From contig CAIWVW010000134.1 in assembly GCA_903916255.1 (NCBI GenBank), positions 1-44,602 on the forward strand: a DNA stretch of 44,602 nt, given 5' to 3'. The stretch is from an uncultured Bacteroidota bacterium (GTDB lineage Bacteria > Bacteroidota > Bacteroidia > JABEUT01). Below, piece after piece: positions 34,566-41,259 of this stretch; the stretch's first letter is position 1, and the number at the start of each line of letters is the position of its first letter. Below the pieces are notes generated by a model. It worked only from the letters and a program-made list of their open reading frames with translations. It did not search any database and was not told the DNA's origin. The translations under genes were made by a program, and so were the position numbers.

Positions 34566-35192
34566 TTATGTCAATTCCAGTTTCCCCCTCACCAAATAAA
34601 CAGCCAGTACATCCTCGCGCTTAATTTCCATGGGTTCAAACTTTTCATTGGCGCTTTTAAGCGTGTACATCGTTTTATCGCTATGGTGAGGATGAATATA
34701 CTTCAGCACAGAATAATCAGCAAGCACCACTATATGCGGCTCCCCGTAAGGAATATGGCTATGGTCATTTATTTTTTTACACACCACAATATCGCCATTG
34801 CAGTATTTCGGATACATGCTGTGTCCATTTACACGAACAGCAATAGAGCAATCTTTAAAATGCGGAATGGTAAGGAAATAAGAAGCGTTTTTCACCTGCT
34901 CGCCAAAGTTATTTACATTCCCTCCGGTTACATTCGCCTCATAAAACGGAATAGGATTTTCAGGTTCATTATCATATACGGGCTTTGGCTCCTTAACCAT
35001 TCCTCTTTGGGGCTTCACCGTGTCTAAATCCAATCCCATATGTCTAATTTTGTCTAAATAAAATTCATCCAGATATTCCTTTTTGTACAACTGATACATG
35101 TTCGACCTTACAGTGTTTAATTGCTTTGCAAACTCCTCTACAGTAAGCCCGCTGTTATTTACAACCTTTTTTAAATATTCTCCCTGATGCAT
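34566..35192 (-). CDS. Phage-type repressor: HTH plus S24/LexA-like peptidase
   Basis: The 208-aa protein has an N-terminal helix-turn-helix (about 5-48, LTVEEFAKQLNTVRSNMYQLYKKEY) and a C-terminal LexA/CI-type S24 fold. The catalytic Ser is in VNGHSMYPKY (S125) and the Lys is in SVLKYIH (K164). A canonical Ala-Gly or Cys-Gly cleavage site is not obvious; a GG lies at 90-91 in the usual linker area. It is divergent from the Cro-like HTH gene and probably controls it through the repeated TGTCTA operators. Its own coding region holds three more TGTCTAA copies (35021, 35041, 35051). Confidence 0.88.
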   Translation of the reverse strand: MHQGEYLKKVVNNSGLTVEEFAKQLNTVRSNMYQLYKKEYLDEFYLDKIRHMGLDLDTVKPQRGMVKEPKPVYDNEPENPIPFYEANVTGGNVNNFGEQVKNASYFLTIPHFKDCSIAVRVNGHSMYPKYCNGDIVVCKKINDHSHIPYGEPHIVVLADYSVLKYIHPHHSDKTMYTLKSANEKFEPMEIKREDVLAVYLVRGKLELT

Positions 35193-35220
35193 AATTAGAT
35201 AATAGCAGTGTTAATATTTT

Positions 35221-35264
35221 TTGTCTATTTTTTATACATTAATACAAATAATTGTCTACTTTTG
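35221..35264 (+). promoter_or_regulatory. Cro-like gene promoter and repeated TTGTCTA operators
   Basis: TTGTCTATTTTT (35221-35232) and TTGTCTACTTTT (35252-35263) are direct repeats 31 bases apart. The second overlaps a TACTTTTG -7 box (35257-35264) pointing at the Cro-like ATG at 35297. Bound repressor would cover the -7 box. The motif TGTCTA recurs at 35021, 35041, 35051 and 35457. Confidence 0.6.
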
Positions 35265-35296
35265 TGTCCTATTTACGACGCAAATATATACAAAAA

Positions 35297-35425
35297 ATGA
35301 CAAAACCAACACTAACGACACAAATGCGCAGTTTGACACAACATGAGCGCGACCTGCAAATAGCTATTGCTCAGGAAATTGGCATGGCTGTGGTAACAAT
35401 TTACCAAGGGAACTACTTACATTGA
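35297..35425 (+). pseudogene. 5' half of a Cro-like HTH gene, split by the transposon
   Basis: ATG 35297 opens a reading frame for 37 native codons (MTKPTLTTQMRSLTQ...AQEIGMAVVTIYQ), then continues five codons into the transposon's left end (GNYLH) and stops at TGA 35423-35425. Its continuation lies at 39745-39858 on the far side of the element. Deleting 35408-39744 (the element plus one target copy) restores TIYQWAKYYPERLAK in frame, a 74-aa small HTH protein interrupted in the recognition helix. Divergence from the S24 repressor makes it a Cro- or CII-type phage regulator. The truncated product is unlikely to bind DNA properly. Confidence 0.88.
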
Positions 35426-35430
35426 AGGAC
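35400..35430. repeat. Left target duplication and terminal inverted repeat
   Basis: TTTACCAA (35400-35407) is the left copy of an 8-bp target duplication. The 23-bp inverted repeat follows at 35408-35430: GGGAACTACTTAC, then A, then TTGAAGGAC. It is the reverse complement of 39714-39736 except at the fourteenth base (A here, T there). Confidence 0.93.
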
Positions 35431-35517
35431 TAAACCTCAAAAATAGACAATTTTCCTGTCTAAATATTAGACAATACTTAGAAATCCTGTAAAATTTAAG
35501 GAAGAATATTAAGACAG

Positions 35518-35826
35518 TTATCTGGGTATTGGACAGCTCAATTCTTTGAACCTACTTATGTAGTGTCCAATATATTCAGCCATAGAAGGAGTATAGTTTG
35601 TTAAAACTAATCTACCCTTCATTTCATGGAAGCCATGTTTTTCAATTAAACTCCCGATTGAGGAATTTAAGAAAGAACTTGATAGAATATTACAATCTTT
35701 CAATGAAAGAACAATAGTGTCCCCGTTACTAATGATTTTATCCATTAATACAAAAAGCGTATAACCTTCTATGTTTGTAGAGGTTCCTGATACTACTTCT
35801 TTTATTTTTACTACTTCTTTTTTCAT
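35518..35826 (-). CDS. STAS-like protein (DUF4325)
   Basis: The 102-aa cytoplasmic protein fits DUF4325: IEGYTLFVLMDKIISNGDTIVLSLKDCNILSSSFLNSSIGSLIEKHG. This alternation of strand, helix, strand and the SSSFLNSS serine patch resembles STAS/anti-sigma-antagonist folds. DUF4325 proteins are often encoded beside GHKL ATPases, as here (69 bases downstream of one). By analogy with SpoIIAA/SpoIIAB, the pair could be a phospho-switch; that is inference. A -7 box TACATTTG (complement of 35857-35864) and an inverted repeat ACAAAAT...ATTTTGT (35833-35851) lie just upstream, so it may also have its own promoter. Confidence 0.75.
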   Translation of the reverse strand: MKKEVVKIKEVVSGTSTNIEGYTLFVLMDKIISNGDTIVLSLKDCNILSSSFLNSSIGSLIEKHGFHEMKGRLVLTNYTPSMAEYIGHYISRFKELSCPIPR

Positions 35827-35895
35827 TGGATAACAAAATTACACATTTTGTGAATACAAATGTATGATATTTGGATGAACGTAATATGATTTTTA

Positions 35896-36807
35896 TTATA
35901 TGATGTCAATTTCTTGTTCGGATTCAGCTTCAATATTTCTAAAGGTTGAGGTGTCAAATTTAATAATCAAATATGTGCCGGGAAATGAAAAACTAAGATT
36001 ATCTTTCATGTTTCTTACGTTATTATTGACGGTTTGTTCCGAATAATACGCTTTATTTGAAACAATTTCAATTTCTCCATTGGATGCCTTAACGTTAGAA
36101 AGGATATTATCTAACCCAAAACCTCTATTGTGAGGCTTAGAATACGTAGAAAAACCTTGAAATAAAGCCATTTCAAGGGCTTTAACATCATTTAACCTTT
36201 GTTTCCCTGCTTTATTTAGATATTCATTGACATTATTAGGAATACCTACGCCAAAATCACATATAGATATTGTGAGTTTGCATTTATTTGGAATATACTG
36301 AGTTGATATAAATCCGCTAATGGGTGAATTTGCATGGTCTGAAATATTATTTAAAGCCTCAACAACAGTTAACCCCAATGAAGTTAAATCTTTGCCTGTA
36401 AAATGGGATTTATAGTAATTTTGAATTGTAATCCCAAAAGCATCAACATATTCAGGTTTAAGTTGCCATAATGGCATGGTATTATTATAGGTTTGAAGGC
36501 TAAGGCAGTAGTTTTTATCAAATTCGCTTCCCCAATAATAAGCAAACTTAGAATATTTCAAAAATTTTTCAATACTGGATTTTGGTAAACATTTGAAACT
36601 AATTGAATTATTAGTTTGTTTATATTCTTCAATTACACAAGCCAAAGAAACAATATGGAAGGGACATAAAAAATCTGCATTGGTAAAATCAAATATATAA
36701 TGGCGACGAAATATTGAACGTTTATTTCGTGCATCAATTATGAACCTTAACCAATCAACAAGATGTCCTGCCCTACAATTAGGTATAGTGATTACTGTCT
36801 TTAACAT
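35896..36807 (-). CDS. GHKL (histidine kinase-like) ATPase with N-terminal domain
   Basis: The 303-aa protein has a Bergerat-fold ATPase domain at about 135-290: N box VVEALNNISDHA (E150, N154), G1 box DFGVGIP (D184-G188) and G2 box NRGFGLDNI (G229, G231). No DHp helix or phospho-accepting histidine is evident, so it is not a classical kinase. It is closer to SpoIIAB/RsbW-like or MutL-like ATPases of conflict loci. The N-terminal 120 residues are alpha/beta and may be a STAS-like or partner-binding domain (HYIFDFTNADFLCPFHIVSLA). It has a TACGTTTG -7 box (complement of 36820-36827) and sits upstream of the DUF4325 gene. Biological role unknown. Confidence 0.82.
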   Translation of the reverse strand: MLKTVITIPNCRAGHLVDWLRFIIDARNKRSIFRRHYIFDFTNADFLCPFHIVSLACVIEEYKQTNNSISFKCLPKSSIEKFLKYSKFAYYWGSEFDKNYCLSLQTYNNTMPLWQLKPEYVDAFGITIQNYYKSHFTGKDLTSLGLTVVEALNNISDHANSPISGFISTQYIPNKCKLTISICDFGVGIPNNVNEYLNKAGKQRLNDVKALEMALFQGFSTYSKPHNRGFGLDNILSNVKASNGEIEIVSNKAYYSEQTVNNNVRNMKDNLSFSFPGTYLIIKFDTSTFRNIEAESEQEIDII

Positions 36808-36872
36808 ATTTTATTTATGCAAACGTAGCAAAATATATTGCTATGATGCTTAAATAAAAATATTCTGTAAAA

Positions 36873-37007
36873 TTATTCCCCAGTTTTTTTGACTTTCTTT
36901 TTGGGCTTTTTTATATCGGGCTTAACAGATGCTTTCAGTACATCCAAGAAAGTCCCGTTAATAGGGTACTGAATATCCAATTTACTTTTTTTCTTAGCCT
37001 TCTTCAT
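36873..37007 (-). CDS. 44-aa lysine-rich protein
   Basis: The ORF from ATG 37007 to TAA 36873-36875 encodes a 44-aa protein with basic ends (MKKAKKKSKLDIQ and KKPKKKVKKTGE) around YPINGTFLDVLKASVK. It is well placed between the GHKL and HEPN-like genes. A TATCTTTG -7 box (complement of 37012-37019) lies so close to the ATG that the transcript would be nearly leaderless. It could be an antitoxin-like or nucleic-acid-binding peptide. Its short coding length makes the call tentative. Confidence 0.55.
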   Translation of the reverse strand: MKKAKKKSKLDIQYPINGTFLDVLKASVKPDIKKPKKKVKKTGE

Positions 37008-37040
37008 TTTGCAAAGATATAATATTTGTATGTTTGTTTT

Positions 37041-37658
37041 ATGGGGAAGAAAAATAAAAAGAAGGAATTTGAATTTCCTTTAATAGATGAATCCGAAATT
37101 GGCAATGAGCATGATATTAAATGTGCTGCTTACAGAGGTAAAGTGATTCATTACATGATAAACATTGAGACGACAACTGAATCCATTATTCAGGTTTATT
37201 ATTTTGGTATCCCTCGAAAAGATTCTTCAAGAGATAGGCTTAACGAATTCATGCGAAAACAACAAGAGTTTGTGAGTTCTGTAATTTCAAAGGATAGATT
37301 TTCTTTCATGTTTAAGTTTGAAATATTAACATTTATCTTGAAAAATCATTACAAGGACTTCTTAAAAGAGCATGATTATTTCCTTAAAACATTTGAAGAA
37401 TTAATAAACTTTAGAAATAAGTTTGCTCATTATAATTACATTAATTATTCTCTGCCTCTTAACCCTAATAGGATTGCGCTTTTATATCCCACTACGACAA
37501 GAAGTGAAGTAGCATTTACTACTGTTGATGTTACCGATAAGTTTATGAAGGAGTTTTTTGGAAAATATCAAGTCCTTCGTAAAGACCTAAAAGAAATTGA
37601 ATCTGATATAACAAAAAGGGCTATAACTGAATCGCCGGACAGCGTTAGACAGAAATAA
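37041..37658 (+). CDS. HEPN-like protein with RNKFAH motif
   Basis: From ATG 37041 (a TTG at 37026 is in frame) this is a 205-aa protein with a basic start (MGKKNKKKEFEF). A helical region (about 60-150) contains EFEILTFILKNHYKDF and then LINFRNKFAHYNY, with R125 and H130 in the R-x4-H arrangement of HEPN RNases and HEPN-like toxins. HEPN proteins often cut RNA in toxin-antitoxin and antiphage systems. The C-terminal part has a beta segment (NRIALLYPTTTRSEVAFTTVD). It is the only plus-strand gene in the transposon and is divergent from the 44-aa gene. Without an alignment the HEPN link is suggestive only. Confidence 0.65.
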   Translation: MGKKNKKKEFEFPLIDESEIGNEHDIKCAAYRGKVIHYMINIETTTESIIQVYYFGIPRKDSSRDRLNEFMRKQQEFVSSVISKDRFSFMFKFEILTFILKNHYKDFLKEHDYFLKTFEELINFRNKFAHYNYINYSLPLNPNRIALLYPTTTRSEVAFTTVDVTDKFMKEFFGKYQVLRKDLKEIESDITKRAITESPDSVRQK

Positions 37659-37672
37659 CCCTCCTGCAAAGA

Positions 37673-37690
37673 TAGGTTAATCTTAACCTA
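37673..37690. terminator. Perfect 8-bp hairpin between convergent genes
   Basis: TAGGTTAA (37673-37680) and TTAACCTA (37683-37690) form a perfect stem with a 2-base loop, overlapping the transposase stop. It lacks a good T-run, so it may be a weak terminator or a pause for the convergent HEPN-like and transposase transcripts. Confidence 0.4.
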
Positions 37691-38606
37691 CCAATCTTTT
37701 CCAAGTCAATCTACTTTCAGACTGTCGTAAGAAATTTTCAAACCTTTCATCCTCTCCCAAGTGCCTTGTATTATAACGGGCGCAAAACTCATCCAAATAG
37801 CGGTTAATGTGCTTTTCGCTTGTATAGTGGTATATTCCATAGATACCCCGTTTAAGGTTAGCCCAAAAGCCCTCTATTGTGTTTGTAGTTACATCCCCAT
37901 CAACATAAATCTGTAAGATATGCCTAACGGATTTATGGTTATACTTTTTCCCTACTTCAATATAAGCCCCATGTTCATCCGTATGCAGATTTGAGCCCAA
38001 TTCAATATGCTCTGTTATTACTGGCGAAATAACTTCCCGTGTCGGGGCTTTAATTCTTTGAGCATAAACCCTGCCGCCTCTTTCCACTAATCCGAGCATT
38101 GCAATTTTGTCCCCTACCCCTGTAACACCTTTTCTTTTGTGTTTATGGCGGTTCTTATCCCTGCCTCCTACATAGGTCTCATCCGCTTCAACAGTACCCT
38201 TGAGCATTACAGGTTCTTTTGCCCTTAGCATTTCCCTGATACGGTGCAATAAATACCACGCTGTTTTCTGTGTTATGTTTAAATCCCTGCTAAGTTGCAA
38301 AGATGAGATTCCCTTTTTGTGTGCTGTCTGCAAGTAGATAGCGGCAAACCATGTACGCAATGGGATATGGCTTTGCTCAAAGATTGTACCGACTTTAACG
38401 GTGAACTTCTTATGACAAAGTTTTTCAGAACACTTGAAACCTTTTGCAGTTCTGTACGGTGTTTTGAAACTGCCACAATGAGGACACACGGGCTGACCGT
38501 TCCACCTTACTTGCTCGTAAAATGAAATACAGGTTTTTTCATCCTTAAAGTAATCCAGTAATTCAATTACGGATTTAAAGTTAAATATGTTCTTAATATT
38601 TGTCAT
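37683..38606 (-). CDS. IS1595-family (ISXO2-like) transposase
   Basis: The 307-aa protein begins with a zinc ribbon (C41, C44, C59, C64 in CPHCGSFKTPY...KCSEKLCHKKF). A helix-turn-helix segment follows (LQLSRDLNITQKTAWYLLHRI), then the ISXO2/IS1595 RNase H-type domain. That domain has VEADETYVGG (D142), HTDEHGAY (D210) and TTNTIEGFWANLKRG (E245 as the third catalytic candidate). The length fits a full-size family member with no frameshift, so it may be active. It is the only transposase in the 35408-39736 element and is presumed to move it. Confidence 0.92.
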   Translation of the reverse strand: MTNIKNIFNFKSVIELLDYFKDEKTCISFYEQVRWNGQPVCPHCGSFKTPYRTAKGFKCSEKLCHKKFTVKVGTIFEQSHIPLRTWFAAIYLQTAHKKGISSLQLSRDLNITQKTAWYLLHRIREMLRAKEPVMLKGTVEADETYVGGRDKNRHKHKRKGVTGVGDKIAMLGLVERGGRVYAQRIKAPTREVISPVITEHIELGSNLHTDEHGAYIEVGKKYNHKSVRHILQIYVDGDVTTNTIEGFWANLKRGIYGIYHYTSEKHINRYLDEFCARYNTRHLGEDERFENFLRQSESRLTWKRLVG

Positions 38607-38647
38607 AATTCTATTATAAGGACTGTGATAACTAAGTAATGTTTGTT

Positions 38648-39544
38648 TTATTGTTTATATGTGTTATCATCATTTAATTTCTTGGCAATACTTTGTGCTA
38701 TCCTTTTGTGTTCACCATCATTCACAAAACACTCTAATAAATAATCAAACAAATCAAAAATATCCTTTGCAGCCTTGTATTTACCATCAATAGGAATAGT
38801 ATTACATTCATCTTCCTTTTTAGAGTGTACTCCATCTGAAAGTTTTGCATATAGCAAAGAGAACGTATTAACCTCAATATCTTTACGCCTTGCGCCTAAT
38901 GGAAGAAAGTTATCCATTTTATCCATTAGCGGGGTTGTTTTAAAATCTATTGCATATTGTTTTAAAATTTCATTACATTCGGCTGTTTGTTGCGCAATTA
39001 ATATCCGTTTTGCGACATCCTCTAAAACCCTTCTTAGATAAGCATAGGAAGCAATACCAAAACCATCATAATGACAAATTTTAGCATACTTATACATTTT
39101 TAATTCTTCGGACATTAAGAATTTTTTAACGTAAAATGGCGGTTCTAAATTAAACTTAGGATATTGCCCAATCTTCTGCACGGTTGTAATTGAAGTAATC
39201 AATTTCGGTGGGGTTACACCTTTGTCATAAACAGTGTCCTTTTTTATTTGTAAAATCATAGTCATTTTGTACTGCTTACAATTTTGGCATAATCCATAAT
39301 AGATTTGAGCAGTAACGGTACTTGAAACGTTCCCAGAGTTATAAGAGTATTGGGTGAATCCGTTTTGCCCTGATGTATTCGCATGAGGTATAAAAAGCTC
39401 AAAGCCTTCCTGCCCTTGACATATATCACAATGAAACTTAAAGGGAATACAGAAATGTGTTTTGTCTGTAAAGCCGCCAACTTCCTTTTCGGAATATAAG
39501 GGAGCAGAAGATAAAAATACTGATATGTCCTTTCTTTCATCCAT
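38648..39544 (-). CDS. DUF4145-domain protein with zinc ribbon
   Basis: From ATG 39544 this is a 298-aa protein. The N-terminal half has a zinc-ribbon-like CxxC...CxxC set (C39, C42, C86, C89 in CDIC and CQNC). The C-terminal half is the DUF4145 helical domain with SYAYLRRVLEDVAKRILIAQQ and LSDGVHSKKEDECN. DUF4145 proteins are frequent cargo of mobile elements and have been likened to HEPN-like helical bundles. The frame is open to 39613, but a TATATTTG -7 box (complement of 39574-39581) lies inside that stretch, so the shorter start is preferred. Role unknown. Confidence 0.8.
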   Translation of the reverse strand: MDERKDISVFLSSAPLYSEKEVGGFTDKTHFCIPFKFHCDICQGQEGFELFIPHANTSGQNGFTQYSYNSGNVSSTVTAQIYYGLCQNCKQYKMTMILQIKKDTVYDKGVTPPKLITSITTVQKIGQYPKFNLEPPFYVKKFLMSEELKMYKYAKICHYDGFGIASYAYLRRVLEDVAKRILIAQQTAECNEILKQYAIDFKTTPLMDKMDNFLPLGARRKDIEVNTFSLLYAKLSDGVHSKKEDECNTIPIDGKYKAAKDIFDLFDYLLECFVNDGEHKRIAQSIAKKLNDDNTYKQ

Positions 39545-39711
39545 AAGTATGTTTTTAATAAAGTTTATTATCACAAATATACGATACCTAATAAGGTAAT
39601 ATAGACTTTTCATTTTTCGTAATTTTTTCGATTGTTAATAGACACATTTATACGGTTTTTTAGACGCCTGAAATTGTGTGTGATTTTGTCTGATTATTAG
39701 ACGTTTTAGAC

Positions 39712-39858
39712 ATGTCCTTCAAAGTAAGTAGTTCCCTTTACCAATGGGCAAAATATTATCCGGAACGCCTGGCTAAGAATCCGGCAGCGTTGAAAGTAAT
39801 TCTGAAATATATGAAAGAAACAAAGCGGGAAAATAAAAAGCAATTATCAAAAATATAA
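39712..39858 (+). pseudogene. 3' half of the split Cro-like HTH gene
   Basis: The native part is 39745-39858 (37 codons plus stop, WAKYYPERLAKNPAALKV...). A frame opening at ATG 39712 inside the right inverted repeat leads into it as MSFKVSSSLYQWAK, which could give a 48-aa fragment lacking the first helices. It joins the left half at 35297-35407 without loss or gain of a base once the element and one target copy are removed. Confidence 0.85.
39714..39744. repeat. Right terminal inverted repeat and target duplication
   Basis: GTCCTTCAA then A then GTAAGTAGTTCCC (39714-39736) is the complement of the left end except for one base, followed by the target duplication copy TTTACCAA (39737-39744). 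Inside it the sequence continues with TAGACG, TAGAC and TAGACA motifs at about 39661-39712. Confidence 0.93.
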
Positions 39859-39870
39859 AACTAAAATAAA

Positions 39871-40014
39871 ATGCTGAACGGATTAAAACTATTAGGAATC
39901 ATTCCACGCAAAGGAATCAGCCTCCAAACTATTCTGCTGCTGATTATAGCCACAGAATTACTGGCCCTCGGCTGGCTAACCTGGCTCATTTTCCACAAAA
40001 ACCCGATTAACTAA
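39871..40014 (+). CDS. 47-aa membrane peptide
   Basis: The ORF begins 12 bases after the Cro-like gene's stop and encodes 47 residues with one strong hydrophobic helix (LQTILLLIIATELLALGWLTWLIF) and a short basic N-terminus. It is the first of a string of tiny plus-strand ORFs. No family is recognised. The position fits a phage early accessory peptide. Confidence 0.5.
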   Translation: MLNGLKLLGIIPRKGISLQTILLLIIATELLALGWLTWLIFHKNPIN

Positions 40015-40035
40015 ACTGAAAATTAAATAACACAT

Positions 40036-40242
40036 ATGAATACAGCACCAAACAACCCCAACCCGAAAAGAGATTCCCTGCTGAACAGCTTTACCCCGGA
40101 TGGAATTCAACAACCCGCCATAATCGGTTCGTCCGATAAAACTGAAGACAACATTATAATGCACGACGCGAAAATAATTACACCTCATCCCTACGGCGTA
40201 TACGGGCTTTGCAAAATAATAGAACACCTGCAAAACAATTAA
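40036..40242 (+). CDS. 68-aa hypothetical protein
   Basis: A soluble ORF with a Pro/Asn-rich start (MNTAPNNPNPKRDSLLNS) and the end GVYGLCKIIEHLQNN. It lies in the phage-style string with gaps of 20-60 bases to its neighbours. The family is not recognised. It is supported by co-directional packing and a good ATG only. Confidence 0.5.
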   Translation: MNTAPNNPNPKRDSLLNSFTPDGIQQPAIIGSSDKTEDNIIMHDAKIITPHPYGVYGLCKIIEHLQNN

Positions 40243-40313
40243 ATACAAATGCTGAGTGATACCGGTGAATTAAATCTACTCACAATTCACAACTAAAACA
40301 AGTGCTTCAAATT

Positions 40314-40601
40314 ATGATAACATACCCTAACGGACAAACAGAACAGGACACATTTATGGCAAAGTGGCAAAGCCTGCCTGCCGACGAATTCCTTTATAGT
40401 TACCTGCTGGCAAACACAAGCCTTAAAGCCTTTGATGACGGCCTTGCCGATGAAGAACAGAAGGTCCTGAAGCATTTCGGACAGATATACTGGGAACCCG
40501 GTAAGGAAAAAGTAATGTTTCAGGATACGATGTACGAAGTAATGGATAGTGGTAAGTGGATAGTGGATAGCCAAACACCACAACCGCCCGCTAACCACTA
40601 A
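40314..40601 (+). CDS. 95-aa hypothetical protein of the phage-like string
   Basis: From ATG 40314 (GTG 40302 in frame) the product is about 95 aa, soluble and acidic: ITYPNGQTEQDTFMAKWQSLPADEFLYSYLLANTSL, then KHFGQIYWEPGKEKVMFQDTMYEVMDSG. The DNA after codon 80 has short near-repeats (GTGGTAAGTGGATAGTGGATAG) and the tail is Pro-rich, so the C-terminus may have drifted. Family not recognised. Confidence 0.5.
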   Translation: MITYPNGQTEQDTFMAKWQSLPADEFLYSYLLANTSLKAFDDGLADEEQKVLKHFGQIYWEPGKEKVMFQDTMYEVMDSGKWIVDSQTPQPPANH

Positions 40602-40625
40602 CCACTATTCACTAACTACCGAATT

Positions 40626-40754
40626 ATGCGACTCTACGAATTTAATTATACAAACGGTTCCTATGAAATAAACAGCAATCCCGACTTCAATCCTTTATGG
40701 ATAGTAGCCGCAGCCGGAATACTGATTACCGTACTAACTTTAATCTACAACTAA
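40626..40754 (+). CDS. 42-aa single-helix membrane peptide
   Basis: ORF from ATG 40626 to TAA 40752-40754. It has an N-terminal polar part (MRLYEFNYTNGSYEINSNPDF) and a transmembrane helix (PLWIVAAAGILITVLTLIYN). One base separates it from the next ORF's ATG, which supports a translated string. Confidence 0.5.
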   Translation: MRLYEFNYTNGSYEINSNPDFNPLWIVAAAGILITVLTLIYN

Positions 40755-40755
40755 A

Positions 40756-40908
40756 ATGATATTATTTTCTAAATACAAAGGAACGATATTTTACCTTGTT
40801 CCCATGCCATTCCTGGCTACCGGAAAATGCGAAGCCTGTCAGGCAAAAGTGCTCTTGCTGGGCTTCAGTATAGGCATCTGGATATTCACCATGCAAATAC
40901 ACTTTTAA
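40756..40908 (+). CDS. 50-aa CxxC membrane peptide
   Basis: ATG 40756 follows the preceding stop by one base. The product is mostly hydrophobic, with a CxxC (TGKCEACQAK) between two hydrophobic stretches (IFYLVPMPFLA and VLLLGFSIGIWIFTM). Family unknown. Tight coupling to the upstream ORF favours expression. Confidence 0.5.
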   Translation: MILFSKYKGTIFYLVPMPFLATGKCEACQAKVLLLGFSIGIWIFTMQIHF

Positions 40909-40918
40909 TAAACACACT

Positions 40919-41245
40919 ATGATACGAATGGAAACACGCCGACAAGTAAAGGCCATTGTAGACCAACATGAAGAAGGGATTACCCTTACACGCCTCCACA
41001 ACCAATTTCAACGGGTTGTTACTCGCCTGCAGCTGCGCACCTTGCTGGGCGCATTGTACGAAAAAGGCGAAATAAGCCGTGAGCGGGTTCTGGAACTTAG
41101 CCGAAGCGAAACGAAATATTATCCTTTCAACGGAACTCCGCCAGTGAAAAAAAAACGGAAACAAAAAGTGGAAGAAGATAAAGAGATACTGGATGTGAAG
41201 GATTTTTTGCCCGGAGGAATGTATCAACCCTATATAGAAGCTTGA
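40919..41245 (+). CDS. Winged-helix-like 108-aa protein
   Basis: The N-terminal 70 residues look like a winged-helix DNA-binding fold: VKAIVDQHEEGITLTRLHNQFQRVVTRLQLRTLLGALYEKGEISRER. A basic linker follows (PPVKKKRKQKVEEDKE) and then DVKDFLPGGMYQPYIEA. It may be a phage regulatory or replication accessory protein. It is followed after 14 bases by another tiny ORF. Confidence 0.6.
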   Translation: MIRMETRRQVKAIVDQHEEGITLTRLHNQFQRVVTRLQLRTLLGALYEKGEISRERVLELSRSETKYYPFNGTPPVKKKRKQKVEEDKEILDVKDFLPGGMYQPYIEA

Positions 41246-41259
41246 AAAAATAAAACACT

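Larger units (their letters stand above)
35408..39736. mobile_element. 4.3-kb IS1595-type transposon carrying passenger genes
   Basis: The element is bounded by 23-bp inverted repeats with one mismatch (35408-35430 and 39714-39736) and by an exact 8-bp direct duplication, TTTACCAA (35400-35407 and 39737-39744). An 8-bp duplication is the known size for IS1595-family insertions, and the only transposase inside is of that family. The cargo in order is DUF4325 STAS-like (-), GHKL ATPase (-), 44-aa basic protein (-), HEPN-like (+), transposase (-), DUF4145 (-). Both ends hold subterminal TGTCTA/TAGAC motifs. The interior is visibly more AT-rich than the flanks. The element interrupts a phage-type HTH gene. 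Known family members are usually smaller, although some carry extra genes. Confidence 0.88.

Noticed and set aside
37683-38606. Transposase as a separate nested simple IS with its own ends
   Set aside because: I looked for inverted ends directly around the gene and found only a weak, gapped match; the outer 23-bp ends with an 8-bp duplication account for it better.
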